Shown: piece by piece, positions 15,376 through 22,519 of the stretch
How the letters are laid out: each line of letters starts with the position of its first letter
Position numbering within the stretch: the stretch's first letter is position 1
IMG/VR virus record: IMGVR_UViG_3300049007_000007
Span: 1 to 37,234 of that record
DNA: 37,234 nucleotides
DNA from: a virus
Strand: one strand, 5' to 3'
Made by a program: the position numbers and the translations under genes
Notes under the pieces: model-generated
Databases searched by the model: none
What the model was told of the DNA's origin: nothing
What the model saw: the letters and a program-made list of their open reading frames with translations, nothing else

Positions 15376-15891
15376 CTACGCCTGCGGGTTGGCGAGGTTG
15401 GCGGGCGCCCGCTGCACCTCGAGGTCGCGCAGCAGGTACAGCACGGCGCCGAGCTGCGGGTTCGCGGCCGTGACGGCGACGTCGAGCGAGATCCACTCGA
15501 ACCCGTCGGCGAGCGAGGTGGCCTCGACCTCGATCACGAGGATCTGCTGCTCCTCGGCCGAGGTGCCGGCGCCGCCAGGGTCCGCGACCTCGGACGCGGC
15601 CGCCTGCGTGAACCGCGACCACGTCTCGTCCCCGTCGAGGCTGGCCTCGCGCTTGAGGTAGTAGTGGTCGATCACGTCGAGGTCGGCCGACGTGCCGCCG
15701 CTGGCGGCGGTGTGCTGGCGCAGGTCGAACGTCGGGTCGGCGCCGGCCGTGCCGGCGCCCTTGAACACGACAATCGTGCAGCCGCCGGCGTTCTTGAGGT
15801 GGACCCGGTTGCCGGTCGCACCGTTGGCGGTGTCGAGGTCGACCGGTGCGACGCCGGCGACGACATCGATCAGCCGTCCGAGAGCTTCCAT
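15376..15891 (-). CDS. Putative capsid accessory/structural protein (171 aa)
   Basis: The ATG at 15891 follows a strong AAGGAGG 5 bases upstream. It is the first gene after the major capsid protein, the usual place of a decoration protein. The 171 residues are beta-rich (ATGNRVHLKNAGGCTIVVFKGAG at about 25-47; ILVIEVEATSLADGFEWISLDV at 116-137) without membrane segments. The pattern of alternating strands separated by Asp/Gly turns fits a virion protein that binds the capsid surface or vertices. The gene has its own strong ribosome site beyond a hairpin after the capsid gene, which suggests independent control of stoichiometry. Confidence 0.62.
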   Translation of the reverse strand: MEALGRLIDVVAGVAPVDLDTANGATGNRVHLKNAGGCTIVVFKGAGTAGADPTFDLRQHTAASGGTSADLDVIDHYYLKREASLDGDETWSRFTQAAASEVADPGGAGTSAEEQQILVIEVEATSLADGFEWISLDVAVTAANPQLGAVLYLLRDLEVQRAPANLANPQA

Positions 15892-15933
15892 GGTTGCCTC
15901 CTTGGGCGGGGCGTGACTGCCACCCCTGGGTTG

Positions 15934-15965
15934 GCCCGGCCGGGGGCGTTACTGCCCGGCCGGGC
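15934..15965 (-). terminator. Strong hairpin downstream of the major capsid gene
   Basis: Two perfect 11-base arms, GCCCGGCCGGG and CCCGGCCGGGC, flank a 10-base loop, beginning 8 bases after the capsid stop codon. No U-tract follows. It may attenuate transcription or protect the 3' end of the capsid message. Confidence 0.5.
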
Positions 15966-15973
15966 TGGCGGGA

Positions 15974-17467
15974 TCAGGCGCGCTCGTCCAGCTGGACGAA
16001 CGGGGAGAGGGCGGGGCCGCCGTTCTGCGGCGTGATGGCCGACTGCAGCCAGGGCTTGCCGTCGACCCGCTGGATGATCCGGAACGACGTCTGGTCGTTC
16101 GCGAACCGGTAGTGCGGGGACGACATGGCGGACATGACCTGGCGGTCGCCGACCAGGTAGAAGCCGAAGTCGACGAAGCTCAGGTCGCCCAGGTCGCCGA
16201 GCACGCCGGGCGCCTTCTCCGTGAAGATCACAGGGCGGCCGAGGATCGTCATGGGCGGGCCCTGGACGCCGTTGTTGAGCCAGATCGCGGAGCCGCCCGT
16301 GCCCACGCTGAGCGCCATCGTGGCGAGCTCGGGGAACGTGTCGATGCTCGCGACCCACACGGCCCGGCCGAGGGAGCTGGGCAGCATGCGGGCGAACATC
16401 TTCACGATGTTCTCCCAGACGATGCTGTCGGCCGGCTGCCCAGCCTCCTTCGCGACCTGGACCGTGGCGTCGTTCCCGGCCGCCAGCGCGCCGAGCGGCT
16501 CGCCGACGCCGGAGCCCTTGAGGAACGCCAGGTCCTCGTAGAACGTCAGCGCCTCGGGGAACTTCTGGTCGATGAACGCCTGGAAGCTCATCAGGCTGTC
16601 GGAGATGAGCTCGTTGGGCACATGCGCCATCGCCGTGAGCTTCTTGGCGTCGAGCACGACCCGACCGAAGGTGGCCTGCGACTCCGTGAGTGCCGCGGCC
16701 TCCTCCGTCCAGTAGGCGACGATGCCGCCGAAGACGCTGTCGACGTTGCTCGTCGAGTCGATCGACGGGAACGGGACCCGCAGGGTCTCCATCGGCACGA
16801 CGAACGCCCGGGAGCGCACGACGGCCGTCTCGAGGGCGACGGACAGCATCTCGGAGCGCAGCGTCTCCGGGATCAGGAAGCCGCCCTCGCTCGGGACCGT
16901 CGACGAGAACGCGTTGCGGACCCGGTGCATCTTCGCCTGCAGGGAGGCGTCCCGGTTGGTGTTGTGCCAGATCGACTTGAAGTACTCGGCCGAGTTGGCG
17001 AACTCCTTGTCGATCTGGGCGCCCATGGCCTGGGGGTTGTGCAGCCCGTGGCGGGGGCTGCCGCCCACGCCGGGGGTGGCGGCCGCGGGGTTGAAGTTGA
17101 TGGGCGCCACGCCCTCCTCGCGGTGGTCCTTGAGCCACGCGGCGAGCACGCGCTGGGTCTCGTCGCGGACCTGGGTGGCGATCTCCTGGTCCTGGGCGAG
17201 CACGTTCTTGGCGTACGACCGGACGAAGTCGCCGAACCCGTCCTTCTGGGCGAACAGGGCGCGCATCTTCTTGGTGTCGGCCAGCATCTCCTCGAGCCCG
17301 GCCGGGCTGTCGGGGATCGTGATCCGCTCGGGCTCGGCGGTCGCGGTACCGGCCCCGCCGGCGGCGGCGTTGTTGAACGTCCGACCGACCTGCCAGGGCG
17401 CGAAGCCCATGTCGGTGAGCTTGGCCCGGACCCCCGGGCTGAGGGTGCTGGTACGGGTCTTGCTCAT
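15974..17467 (-). CDS. Major capsid protein, HK97 fold (497 aa)
   Basis: The ATG at 17467 overlaps the protease stop (ATGA) and has GGAGG 7 bases upstream. Residues 50-190 are helical and charged, the delta/scaffold region cleaved in HK97-type capsids. The mature fold begins near residue 190 with the family signature VPSEGGFLIPETLRSEML (191-208). Further on are PFPSIDS and the GGIVAYWTEEAAALTESQATF segment (248-268), typical of the HK97 E-loop and spine helix. The C-terminal half contains the A-domain and a conserved GRPVIFTEKAP. The protein forms the icosahedral shell. Its position after a ClpP-like protease fits. Confidence 0.95.
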   Translation of the reverse strand: MSKTRTSTLSPGVRAKLTDMGFAPWQVGRTFNNAAAGGAGTATAEPERITIPDSPAGLEEMLADTKKMRALFAQKDGFGDFVRSYAKNVLAQDQEIATQVRDETQRVLAAWLKDHREEGVAPINFNPAAATPGVGGSPRHGLHNPQAMGAQIDKEFANSAEYFKSIWHNTNRDASLQAKMHRVRNAFSSTVPSEGGFLIPETLRSEMLSVALETAVVRSRAFVVPMETLRVPFPSIDSTSNVDSVFGGIVAYWTEEAAALTESQATFGRVVLDAKKLTAMAHVPNELISDSLMSFQAFIDQKFPEALTFYEDLAFLKGSGVGEPLGALAAGNDATVQVAKEAGQPADSIVWENIVKMFARMLPSSLGRAVWVASIDTFPELATMALSVGTGGSAIWLNNGVQGPPMTILGRPVIFTEKAPGVLGDLGDLSFVDFGFYLVGDRQVMSAMSSPHYRFANDQTSFRIIQRVDGKPWLQSAITPQNGGPALSPFVQLDERA

Positions 17468-18651
17468 CTCACGGCCTCCGTGGGCTGGTCAGAGATCTCG
17501 GGGAACAGCAGGGCGTCGCGCAGCGAGTTGGCGAACTCGTCGATGCCGATGTGGCGGGCGGCCCGCAGGGGCTGGTCTGGGACGGGCGGCGGCGCCGGGG
17601 CGTCCCGGGTGGCGTCGAGCGCCGCGGAGCGGAAGACGTCGGGGTCGAACTCGAACGGCTCGTCCATCGCGGCCCGGATGGGCTCCGTGTCGACCTCGAA
17701 GGTGTCCTCGGCGGCGTCCAGCAGGCCGACCTTGAGGGCCGTCAGGTCGAGGTCGATGTCGTCGAAGATGCTCGGGTCGAGGCCGGCGGCGGGCGGCGGC
17801 TCCTCCGGGGGCGGAGGCGGGTGGCCGGCAGCGGGCGGATCCGGGTCGGGGTCCGGGGCGGGCGGCGGGTCGGCGGGCGGGTCGGCGGCCGTCGGCCGGG
17901 TCGCGATGACCGGCGCCGCGGGGGTACCGGTCGTGGCTTCGGCGTTCCGGAAAACCGACAGGTCCCACTGCGCGACCGCCGCATGGGCCCGGTTCTCCTC
18001 GCGCTTGGGCAGCGCCGCGACCTTGTCCGCCAGCCCCGCCTCGACGGCCTCGTCGGCGGAGTACCAGGTCTCCTCGCGCATGGCGGCCCGCCAGGACTTC
18101 ACGCCGCCGTTCGCCCGGTCGTTGTAGATCGAGGCGATGTTGTCGGACAGGCTGGCCAGCAGGTCCGCCATGGCCTGCATGTCGTCGGCGTTGCCGTAGC
18201 AGAGCCCGTTCGCGTCGTGGATCATCATCCGGGCGTTGCGGGCGATCGTGATGCTGTCGCCCGCCATGGCGATGAACGACGCCGCGCTCGCGGCGAGCGC
18301 CTCGATGCTGACCTCGACCGTGGCCTGGTGGGTGAGCAGGGCGTTGTAGATCGCGATGCCGTCGAAGACGTCGCCACCGGGGCTGTTGAGGTGCAGCACG
18401 ATCCGCGGGGCGGTGATGGCCTTGAGCTCGTCGACGAAGGCGCCGGCGGTGACGCCCCAGTAGCCGATCTCGTCGTAGATCCAGACCTCGGCCGTGTCGG
18501 CGTCGGTCTGGTTCTCGATCCGGTACCACTCGCGCCCGGGCTTGGCGGCGGGCCGGTTGCCGGGACGGGCCGCTGGCGCGGAGGCGCCGACGGTCAGCGA
18601 GTTCCAGATCACCGGCGCCGTCCGGCCGTCCACCTGCCCTCTGCTGGTCAC
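17464..18651 (-). CDS. ClpP-like prohead (head maturation) protease with long C-terminal extension (395 aa)
   Basis: The GTG at 18651 is used; a GTG at residue 14 is a possible later start. The ClpP-like domain spans about residues 42-215, with LHLNSPGGDVFDGIAIYN (87-104), the nucleophile Ser122 in EALAASAASF and His145 in MMIHDANG. In the position of the third residue there is Glu194 (REETWYSADEA). It cleaves capsid and scaffold during maturation. After residue 240 a Pro/Asp linker (258-290) leads into an acidic helical tail (to 395). Most family members lack this tail, and it may serve as a fused scaffold. Confidence 0.9.
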   Translation of the reverse strand: MTSRGQVDGRTAPVIWNSLTVGASAPAARPGNRPAAKPGREWYRIENQTDADTAEVWIYDEIGYWGVTAGAFVDELKAITAPRIVLHLNSPGGDVFDGIAIYNALLTHQATVEVSIEALAASAASFIAMAGDSITIARNARMMIHDANGLCYGNADDMQAMADLLASLSDNIASIYNDRANGGVKSWRAAMREETWYSADEAVEAGLADKVAALPKREENRAHAAVAQWDLSVFRNAEATTGTPAAPVIATRPTAADPPADPPPAPDPDPDPPAAGHPPPPPEEPPPAAGLDPSIFDDIDLDLTALKVGLLDAAEDTFEVDTEPIRAAMDEPFEFDPDVFRSAALDATRDAPAPPPVPDQPLRAARHIGIDEFANSLRDALLFPEISDQPTEAVR

Positions 18652-18671
18652 GGGCCGGAACGTACGAGTGA

Positions 18672-18684
18672 GGTGGGGCGCGCT
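18672..18684 (-). repeat. Intergenic 13-base repeat, copy C
   Basis: The third perfect copy of AGCGCGCCCCACC (coding strand), in the 45-base gap between the 76-aa gene and the protease. It ends about 20 bases upstream of the protease GTG, the same spacing that copy A has to its gene. The coding strand reads GAGGGCGGGGG just before it, allowing a GGGCG/CGCCC stem. Confidence 0.6.
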
Positions 18685-18696
18685 CCCCCGCCCTCG

Positions 18697-18927
18697 TCAG
18701 CAGACGGCCGTGGGGCGCACCGGGGCGGGGACGAAGACCTGGCCGCCGCGAGGCGGGTCGGCGATGCGGGCGGTGATGACGGCCGGGAGGCGGCGCAGGC
18801 CGAGGATGCAACGGCGGGCGTCGTGCCAGCTGGCGCCGGCGGGCAGGAGCTGGGTGCGCTCGACGAGGGCGCCGCGGTCGAGGAGGCGGACGACGATCGT
18901 CCAGCGGCGCGTACGGTTGGTGTGCAT
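18697..18927 (-). CDS. Small basic protein upstream of protease (76 aa)
   Basis: The start is ATG 18927, chosen because GGAGG lies 5 bases upstream; longer in-frame extensions are Pro/Thr-rich shadow. The 76-residue product is Arg-rich (RTRRWTIVVRLLDRG...WHDARRCILGLRRLPAVITARI) with two probable strands around one helix. It has no metal site or membrane segment. It is encoded between the regulatory cassette and the protease. It could be a small nucleic-acid-binding protein or an antitoxin-like factor, but there is no firm evidence for either. Confidence 0.5.
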   Translation of the reverse strand: MHTNRTRRWTIVVRLLDRGALVERTQLLPAGASWHDARRCILGLRRLPAVITARIADPPRGGQVFVPAPVRPTAVC

Positions 18928-18951
18928 CAGGCCCTCCAAGGGGTCTCGTCG

Positions 18952-18982
18952 GGCCCCGGGCAGTTCCAGCTGCGCCGGGGCC
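18952..18982 (-). terminator. Twelve-base-pair hairpin after the zinc-finger gene
   Basis: Left arm GGCCCCGGGCAG (18952-18963) pairs with right arm CTGC then CCGGGGCC (18970-18982), with one bulged base and the loop TTCCAG. It lies 34 bases past the stop of the zinc-finger gene and would insulate that cassette from the protease/capsid genes. No U-run is present, so the mechanism is uncertain. Confidence 0.55.
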
Positions 18983-19015
18983 GTCGTCTGGGTGGGATCC
19001 GGGAGTGGCCCGGGG

Positions 19016-19474
19016 TCAGGCGCGCAGGTCCAGGCGGTAGCTGCCCTCGTCGCCGGTGACGGGGTCGCGCAGCTCGACGGCGCGGTAGTCGTCGGCCTCA
19101 CTAGCGCTGCTCTCCAGCTCGACTGCCACGACGGTGGGCGCGTGGTCCGCGCCGACGAACGCCCGGTAGGGCGCCCCGATGGTCACGCCGGAGTAGTGCC
19201 CGTGCTGCTGGTGGCGGGCGTAGTCGGCGAGCGTGCCGCCGTACAGCTCACCGTCGACGGTCCACAGGTAGTAGCTGTCGGGCCGTTCCTCGGCCGGGCA
19301 GCACACCCGCTCGGCGCGCATCCCGGCGCCACGGGCGATGCCGACGCACGGATCGCACAGGGCGATGAGTCCGTCGCGCCCGTCCGGGTAGCTGTGCACC
19401 TCGCCAGCCATCCAGCGGGGCTTGTGGCACGACTCGCACTCGATGCGCTGGTCGTGATGGGTGGTCGAAGTCAT
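19016..19474 (-). CDS. Zinc-finger protein of a divergent regulatory cassette (152 aa)
   Basis: The start at ATG 19474 is preceded by no Shine-Dalgarno sequence. The -10 hexamer ends 7 bases before it, so the mRNA is probably leaderless. The N-terminus has two CxxC pairs (Cys13/Cys16 and Cys40/Cys43) forming a zinc finger, and Cys58-Cys59 lie just after. The rest (65-152) is alpha/beta with many Tyr, His and Asp (SYYLWTVDGELYGGTLADYARHQQHGHYSG). It is divergent from an HTH gene and followed by a strong hairpin, so it is a stand-alone unit within the head operon. It could be a partner, co-regulator or effector controlled by the HTH protein. Function unknown. Confidence 0.7.
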   Translation of the reverse strand: MTSTTHHDQRIECESCHKPRWMAGEVHSYPDGRDGLIALCDPCVGIARGAGMRAERVCCPAEERPDSYYLWTVDGELYGGTLADYARHQQHGHYSGVTIGAPYRAFVGADHAPTVVAVELESSASEADDYRAVELRDPVTGDEGSYRLDLRA

Positions 19475-19477
19475 GAG

Positions 19478-19523
19478 TGTCACGGTAGTGTTGACAGTCG
19501 CTTGTGTCAACAGATGAGTGACA
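19478..19523. promoter_or_regulatory. Twin palindromic operator (two TGTCA-N9-TGACA sites)
   Basis: Two 19-base palindromes of the form TGTCA-N9-TGACA occupy 19478-19496 and 19505-19523, separated by 8 bases. The whole array is symmetric about 19500.5, with inner arms TGTTGACA/TGTCAACA and outer arms GTGTCAC/GTGACAC. It covers the -35 and -10 elements of the divergent promoters, the right place for a repressor site. The adjacent HTH protein is the obvious candidate ligand. Confidence 0.75.
19482..19510 (-). promoter_or_regulatory. Promoter for the zinc-finger gene
   Basis: On the minus strand, TTGACA (19510-19505) is followed by 17 bases and TACCGT (19487-19482). Seven bases further is the ATG at 19474. 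Transcription would begin at or one base before the start codon, giving a leaderless mRNA. The -35 is a perfect consensus hexamer lying within the operator. Confidence 0.6.
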
Positions 19524-19530
19524 CTAGGGT
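19502..19530 (+). promoter_or_regulatory. Promoter for the HTH gene
   Basis: TTGTGT (19502-19507), 17 bases, then TAGGGT (19525-19530). The ATG at 19537 lies 6 bases beyond the -10, so the transcript would be leaderless. The GGAG directly abutting the ATG is too close to act as a ribosome site. An alternative -35, TTGACA at 19491-19496, has only a poor -10 partner (ATGAGT). Confidence 0.5.
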
Positions 19531-19536
19531 CGGGAG

Positions 19537-19764
19537 ATGGCCTGCTACCCGGTCGGCACGGGGGAGATCGCCACGATCCTCGGCGTTGAGCACCAGACCG
19601 TCCGCGCGTGGAAGACCCGCGGCGTGCTCCCGCCCGAGCGCTGGACGATCGGCGGCCGACCCGTGTGGGACCTGGTCCTCGACATCGAGCCGTTCGCAAC
19701 CGAGACCGGACGCCTCCCAGCCAGTTACGAGCGGCCGACGCCTACTGGCGCCACACCCCGGTGA
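19537..19764 (+). CDS. Small HTH DNA-binding protein, MerR/excisionase-like (75 aa)
   Basis: A 75-residue plus-strand protein starting at ATG 19537 without a usable ribosome site. Residues 7-30 (GTGEIATILGVEHQTVRAWKTRGV) form the helix-turn-helix, followed by a wing-like segment LPPERWTIGGRPVWDLVLDI (31-50). This is the layout of MerR-type/AlpA-like phage regulators. Its last 23 bases overlap the end of the portal gene in convergent orientation. It is divergent from a zinc-finger gene across a double palindrome that overlaps both promoters, so autoregulation and control of that gene are expected. It runs against the head operon, which suggests an acquired cassette. Confidence 0.75.
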   Translation: MACYPVGTGEIATILGVEHQTVRAWKTRGVLPPERWTIGGRPVWDLVLDIEPFATETGRLPASYERPTPTGATPR

Positions 19765-22000
19765 TGGTGCCCCGGCAGCGCTCCCGGCCCCTGCACGACA
19801 CGTAGCCACCGAACGCGCCGCCCGGGTAGCTGGCGAGCACCTGCTCGATTTCGGAGATGTTCCCGAGCCAGCGGCCGTCGACCTCGCGGCACGGCCCGCA
19901 GGTGTTCGTGTCGAGCACCTCGTTGGCGTACAGGGCGCCCTCGGGCGCGGCACGCAGCGTCGCGATGCGGCCCGCGTTCTGCGCCCCGGTGAGCGCCCCG
20001 CCGAGCAGCGGCCGGGGCCCGTCCGGCGACAGCGAGTCCAGGTGCTCCCGCACGGCGTCCGCCACGTCGTCCGGGGTGGCTTCCGGGCCGTTGGCCCGCA
20101 TGGCTGCGAGGGCGGCGCCGGCGGCGAGCTGCGCGGCCCGCACGGCGGCGACCACGAGGGCGACCTGGGCGATCAGCGCCTCGTCGGCCTCCTGCGGCGT
20201 GACCGGCACGCCCTGCTCGGCGGCCTCGTCCGCGACCTGCTCGGCAGCCTCCGCCGCGAGGGCGAGCATGGCGGCCTCGAGCGCAGCGGCGGTGGCGTCG
20301 GATCCGACGTCTAGCTCGGCCAGGTCGGCCAGGTCGCCCGACTCGGCGATCTCGCGGACGGCGTCGACGAGCTCGTCCTTCTGGTCGTCCTCGAGCCCGG
20401 TCCACTCCTCGAGGAGCTGGTCGAGCGCCTGCTCCCACGAGTCCTGCATGTGGGAGATGTCGGGGAGGTCCTCGGGGTCGAGGTCCGGGGGGTCGTCAGC
20501 CGCCCGGGGCCGGCGTCGAGGCGGGCGGGGGTGGCGGGCGTGGCCCGCGTGGCCCTGCAGGTGGGCCAGCACCCGGTCCACGACGGCGGCGTCGCTGGGC
20601 GGCTCCTCCTGGCCGGGCGCCGGCGGCGCCGGGGCGGCCTGCTCGGGGAGCTCGAACCCGAGCATGGGCAGGATCATCGGGGCGAGCGTCGGCGCGCCCA
20701 TCACGAGCTTGGTCAGCAGGTCCCGGTCGGGGTCGGCGCCGGGGAGGCCGTACGTGAGCTCGGGCAGGTCGAACGCCTCGAGCACCTCGGTCGGGTTGAA
20801 GCCGGCGTCGATCAGGAGCTGGGCCGCCGTGACCTTCGAGTCCCGCTCGGAGTTCTCCCGCTCGGAGTCCGCCGGCGTGGGGTCGTCGTAGTCGAACTCG
20901 AGGTCGCCCTGGCCGCCGAAGAGCGGCAGGAAGTCGTTGTTCAGGGCGCCCTTGATGCGCTCGAGGCGGGGCACCATGAGCCAGCGAGCGAAGACGACCT
21001 CGGCGGCCTCGGCGTTGGCCCGGTTGACGTCGTCGGTCGCGCCCAACATCGGCTTCGGGAACCCGAACGCCTCACGGATGATCTCGCGGCTGACGGATCG
21101 CAGCTCGGTGAACTGCATGTCCCGCATCGAGAACTTGCGGTCCTTCCACGTGCCCTGCTCGAGCACGGCGACCCGGTGGGCCTGGGCGACGCCCTGGTGC
21201 TGCTCGCGCCAGCGGGTCGTCATCTCCTTGAACTCGTCGTCCGAGAGCCGCTTGGCGACCTCGATGATCCCGCCGGGCTCGGCGGAGTTGAGGAAGAAGT
21301 TCCGGTTCCACTCGGCGCTGTAGCGCTCGGAGTCGAGGTCCGTGAGGATCGACTGGACGGGGCCCATCCCGCGGTAGGGGTCGAGCGGGTTCGGCATGCG
21401 CAGGAAGATGACGTCCGGCGGCTCGAGCGGGACCTTCTCGCCGTCGGGGCCCTGGTAGACGTAGCCGCTGAGGAAGTCGGTGGCTGACGGGACCGGCGAC
21501 ATCCGGTCGGGGCGCACAGGCCACAGCTCGAGCGGGAGCGGCGAGCGGGTGTCGCGGCCGACGATCCACCAGCCTTCGCCCGTGAGGTCGACGTGCTGCT
21601 GGAACGCCTCGACGAACTCCTGGCGGGTCATGAACGGGTTGGGCCGGTTCCAGATGTCGAGGGCGAGGTGGCTGGTGACCTCGGTGCGGTCCTCGGGTTT
21701 GCCGCTCTTCGCCTTGCGGTAGAGGCGCCAGTTGACCTGGGCGGTGCCGTTGCTGGTCCGGTTGACGATCGCGAAGAGTGTGCCGACGGAGCCCATGGCG
21801 CGCATCTGGGTCTCGGCGTCGTTCCGGTGGGCGACCGGGAACGACAGCCGGCCCGAGGTGTACGAGACGGGCGCCCGGTTGAGCACGCGGCCGATCTGTC
21901 CGAGCGGGGACCTCACGCCGGGCAGCGTGGCCGTGGCCTGGGGCGCGCCGGGCGCCGCCCGTCTACGCTCCGGCGAGCGGACGGACAGAAGGCGGGACAA
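19742..22000 (-). CDS. Portal protein fused to a MuF-like domain (752 aa)
   Basis: The longest reading has a TTG start at 22000; a GTG at 21916 (residue 29) is a possible alternative. Residues about 55-420 match the HK97-type portal family (FAIVNRTSNGTAQVNWRLYRKAKSG; FPKPMLGATDDVNRANAEAAEVVFARW; later LGFELPEQ). The portal forms the dodecameric vertex through which DNA enters. A Pro/Arg linker (about 455-500) and a long Ala/Glu-rich helical region lead to a C-terminal MuF-like head morphogenesis domain (about 660-752). That domain has Cys701, Cys704, Cys736 and Cys742 in DTNTCGPCREVDGR and SCRGRERCRG. Portal-MuF fusions are known in actinophages. Confidence 0.9.
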   Translation of the reverse strand: MSRLLSVRSPERRRAAPGAPQATATLPGVRSPLGQIGRVLNRAPVSYTSGRLSFPVAHRNDAETQMRAMGSVGTLFAIVNRTSNGTAQVNWRLYRKAKSGKPEDRTEVTSHLALDIWNRPNPFMTRQEFVEAFQQHVDLTGEGWWIVGRDTRSPLPLELWPVRPDRMSPVPSATDFLSGYVYQGPDGEKVPLEPPDVIFLRMPNPLDPYRGMGPVQSILTDLDSERYSAEWNRNFFLNSAEPGGIIEVAKRLSDDEFKEMTTRWREQHQGVAQAHRVAVLEQGTWKDRKFSMRDMQFTELRSVSREIIREAFGFPKPMLGATDDVNRANAEAAEVVFARWLMVPRLERIKGALNNDFLPLFGGQGDLEFDYDDPTPADSERENSERDSKVTAAQLLIDAGFNPTEVLEAFDLPELTYGLPGADPDRDLLTKLVMGAPTLAPMILPMLGFELPEQAAPAPPAPGQEEPPSDAAVVDRVLAHLQGHAGHARHPRPPRRRPRAADDPPDLDPEDLPDISHMQDSWEQALDQLLEEWTGLEDDQKDELVDAVREIAESGDLADLAELDVGSDATAAALEAAMLALAAEAAEQVADEAAEQGVPVTPQEADEALIAQVALVVAAVRAAQLAAGAALAAMRANGPEATPDDVADAVREHLDSLSPDGPRPLLGGALTGAQNAGRIATLRAAPEGALYANEVLDTNTCGPCREVDGRWLGNISEIEQVLASYPGGAFGGYVSCRGRERCRGTITGVWRQ

Positions 22001-22002
22001 CG

Positions 22003-22512
22003 ATGCGAGTGCAGCTGACCCATGTCGCCTACACGGGCGGCCACCCTGCGCACCCCAACCCGGTGAACGGGGTGGTGCTGTGGATCGACGACAACGGGAT
22101 CGACGTGCGCCGGTTCAGGTCGATGTTCACGATCTCGTGGCGGGCCGTGACAGACGTGAGCTTCGACGGGCCGGACCAGGTCGACCGGCGGGTCACGCTC
22201 ACGCGGGTGGCGACGATGGGACCGCTGGCCGCGGGGGCGAAGAAGCGCACGAGCGACGCTCACCTGCACGTCGTCACGGGCGGGTTCTCGGTCGGGTTCC
22301 AGGTGCCGAAGACGTCGGCCGGCGAGCTGCGCAGCAAGCTGGGCCGGTGGACCGCCCAGCTCGCACCGGCGCCGGCGGCCGCTCCTCCAGCGCCACCGCC
22401 TGCCGCTGAGCCGGTCCGGCAGGGTCCGCCGCCGGGCTGGTACGCCGACCCGGACGGCTCAGGTGCGCAGCGCTGGTGGGACGGCGTCGACTGGACCGAG
22501 CACCGACAGTAG
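22003..22512 (+). CDS. DUF2510 protein, plus-strand accessory gene (169 aa)
   Basis: The ATG at 22003 has AGAAGG about 10 bases upstream. Residues 1-115 form a beta-rich domain with one helix near the end (GVVLWIDDNGIDVRRFRSMFTISW; VSFDGPDQVDRRVTLTRV), reminiscent of small PH-like domains. A Pro/Ala linker (117-140) follows, and the C-terminus is a DUF2510 motif (GWYADPDGSGAQRWWDGVDWT, 145-165). DUF2510 is an actinobacterial motif usually found on membrane or envelope-related proteins, but no membrane segment is seen here. The gene starts 2 bases from the portal start and ends 5 bases from an opposing gene, so it is a self-contained island against the operon. It may be a lysogenic-conversion or host-interaction gene. 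Confidence 0.8.
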   Translation: MRVQLTHVAYTGGHPAHPNPVNGVVLWIDDNGIDVRRFRSMFTISWRAVTDVSFDGPDQVDRRVTLTRVATMGPLAAGAKKRTSDAHLHVVTGGFSVGFQVPKTSAGELRSKLGRWTAQLAPAPAAAPPAPPPAAEPVRQGPPPGWYADPDGSGAQRWWDGVDWTEHRQ

Positions 22513-22519
22513 TCGGCTC
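22498..22519. terminator. Small hairpin at a convergent gene junction
   Basis: CCGAC (22503-22507), loop AGTA and GTCGG (22512-22516), extended by GAG/CTC across a two-base bulge. It lies between the ends of two converging genes (22512 and 22518), where a bidirectional terminator would be useful. The stem is short and has no U-tract. Confidence 0.35.

Noticed and set aside
16112-18127. Long plus-strand frame opposite capsid and protease genes
   Set aside because: Same register as the minus-strand genes, so stops are rare by codon bias; the sequence shows no recognisable protein character, while the minus strand encodes clear capsid and protease motifs.
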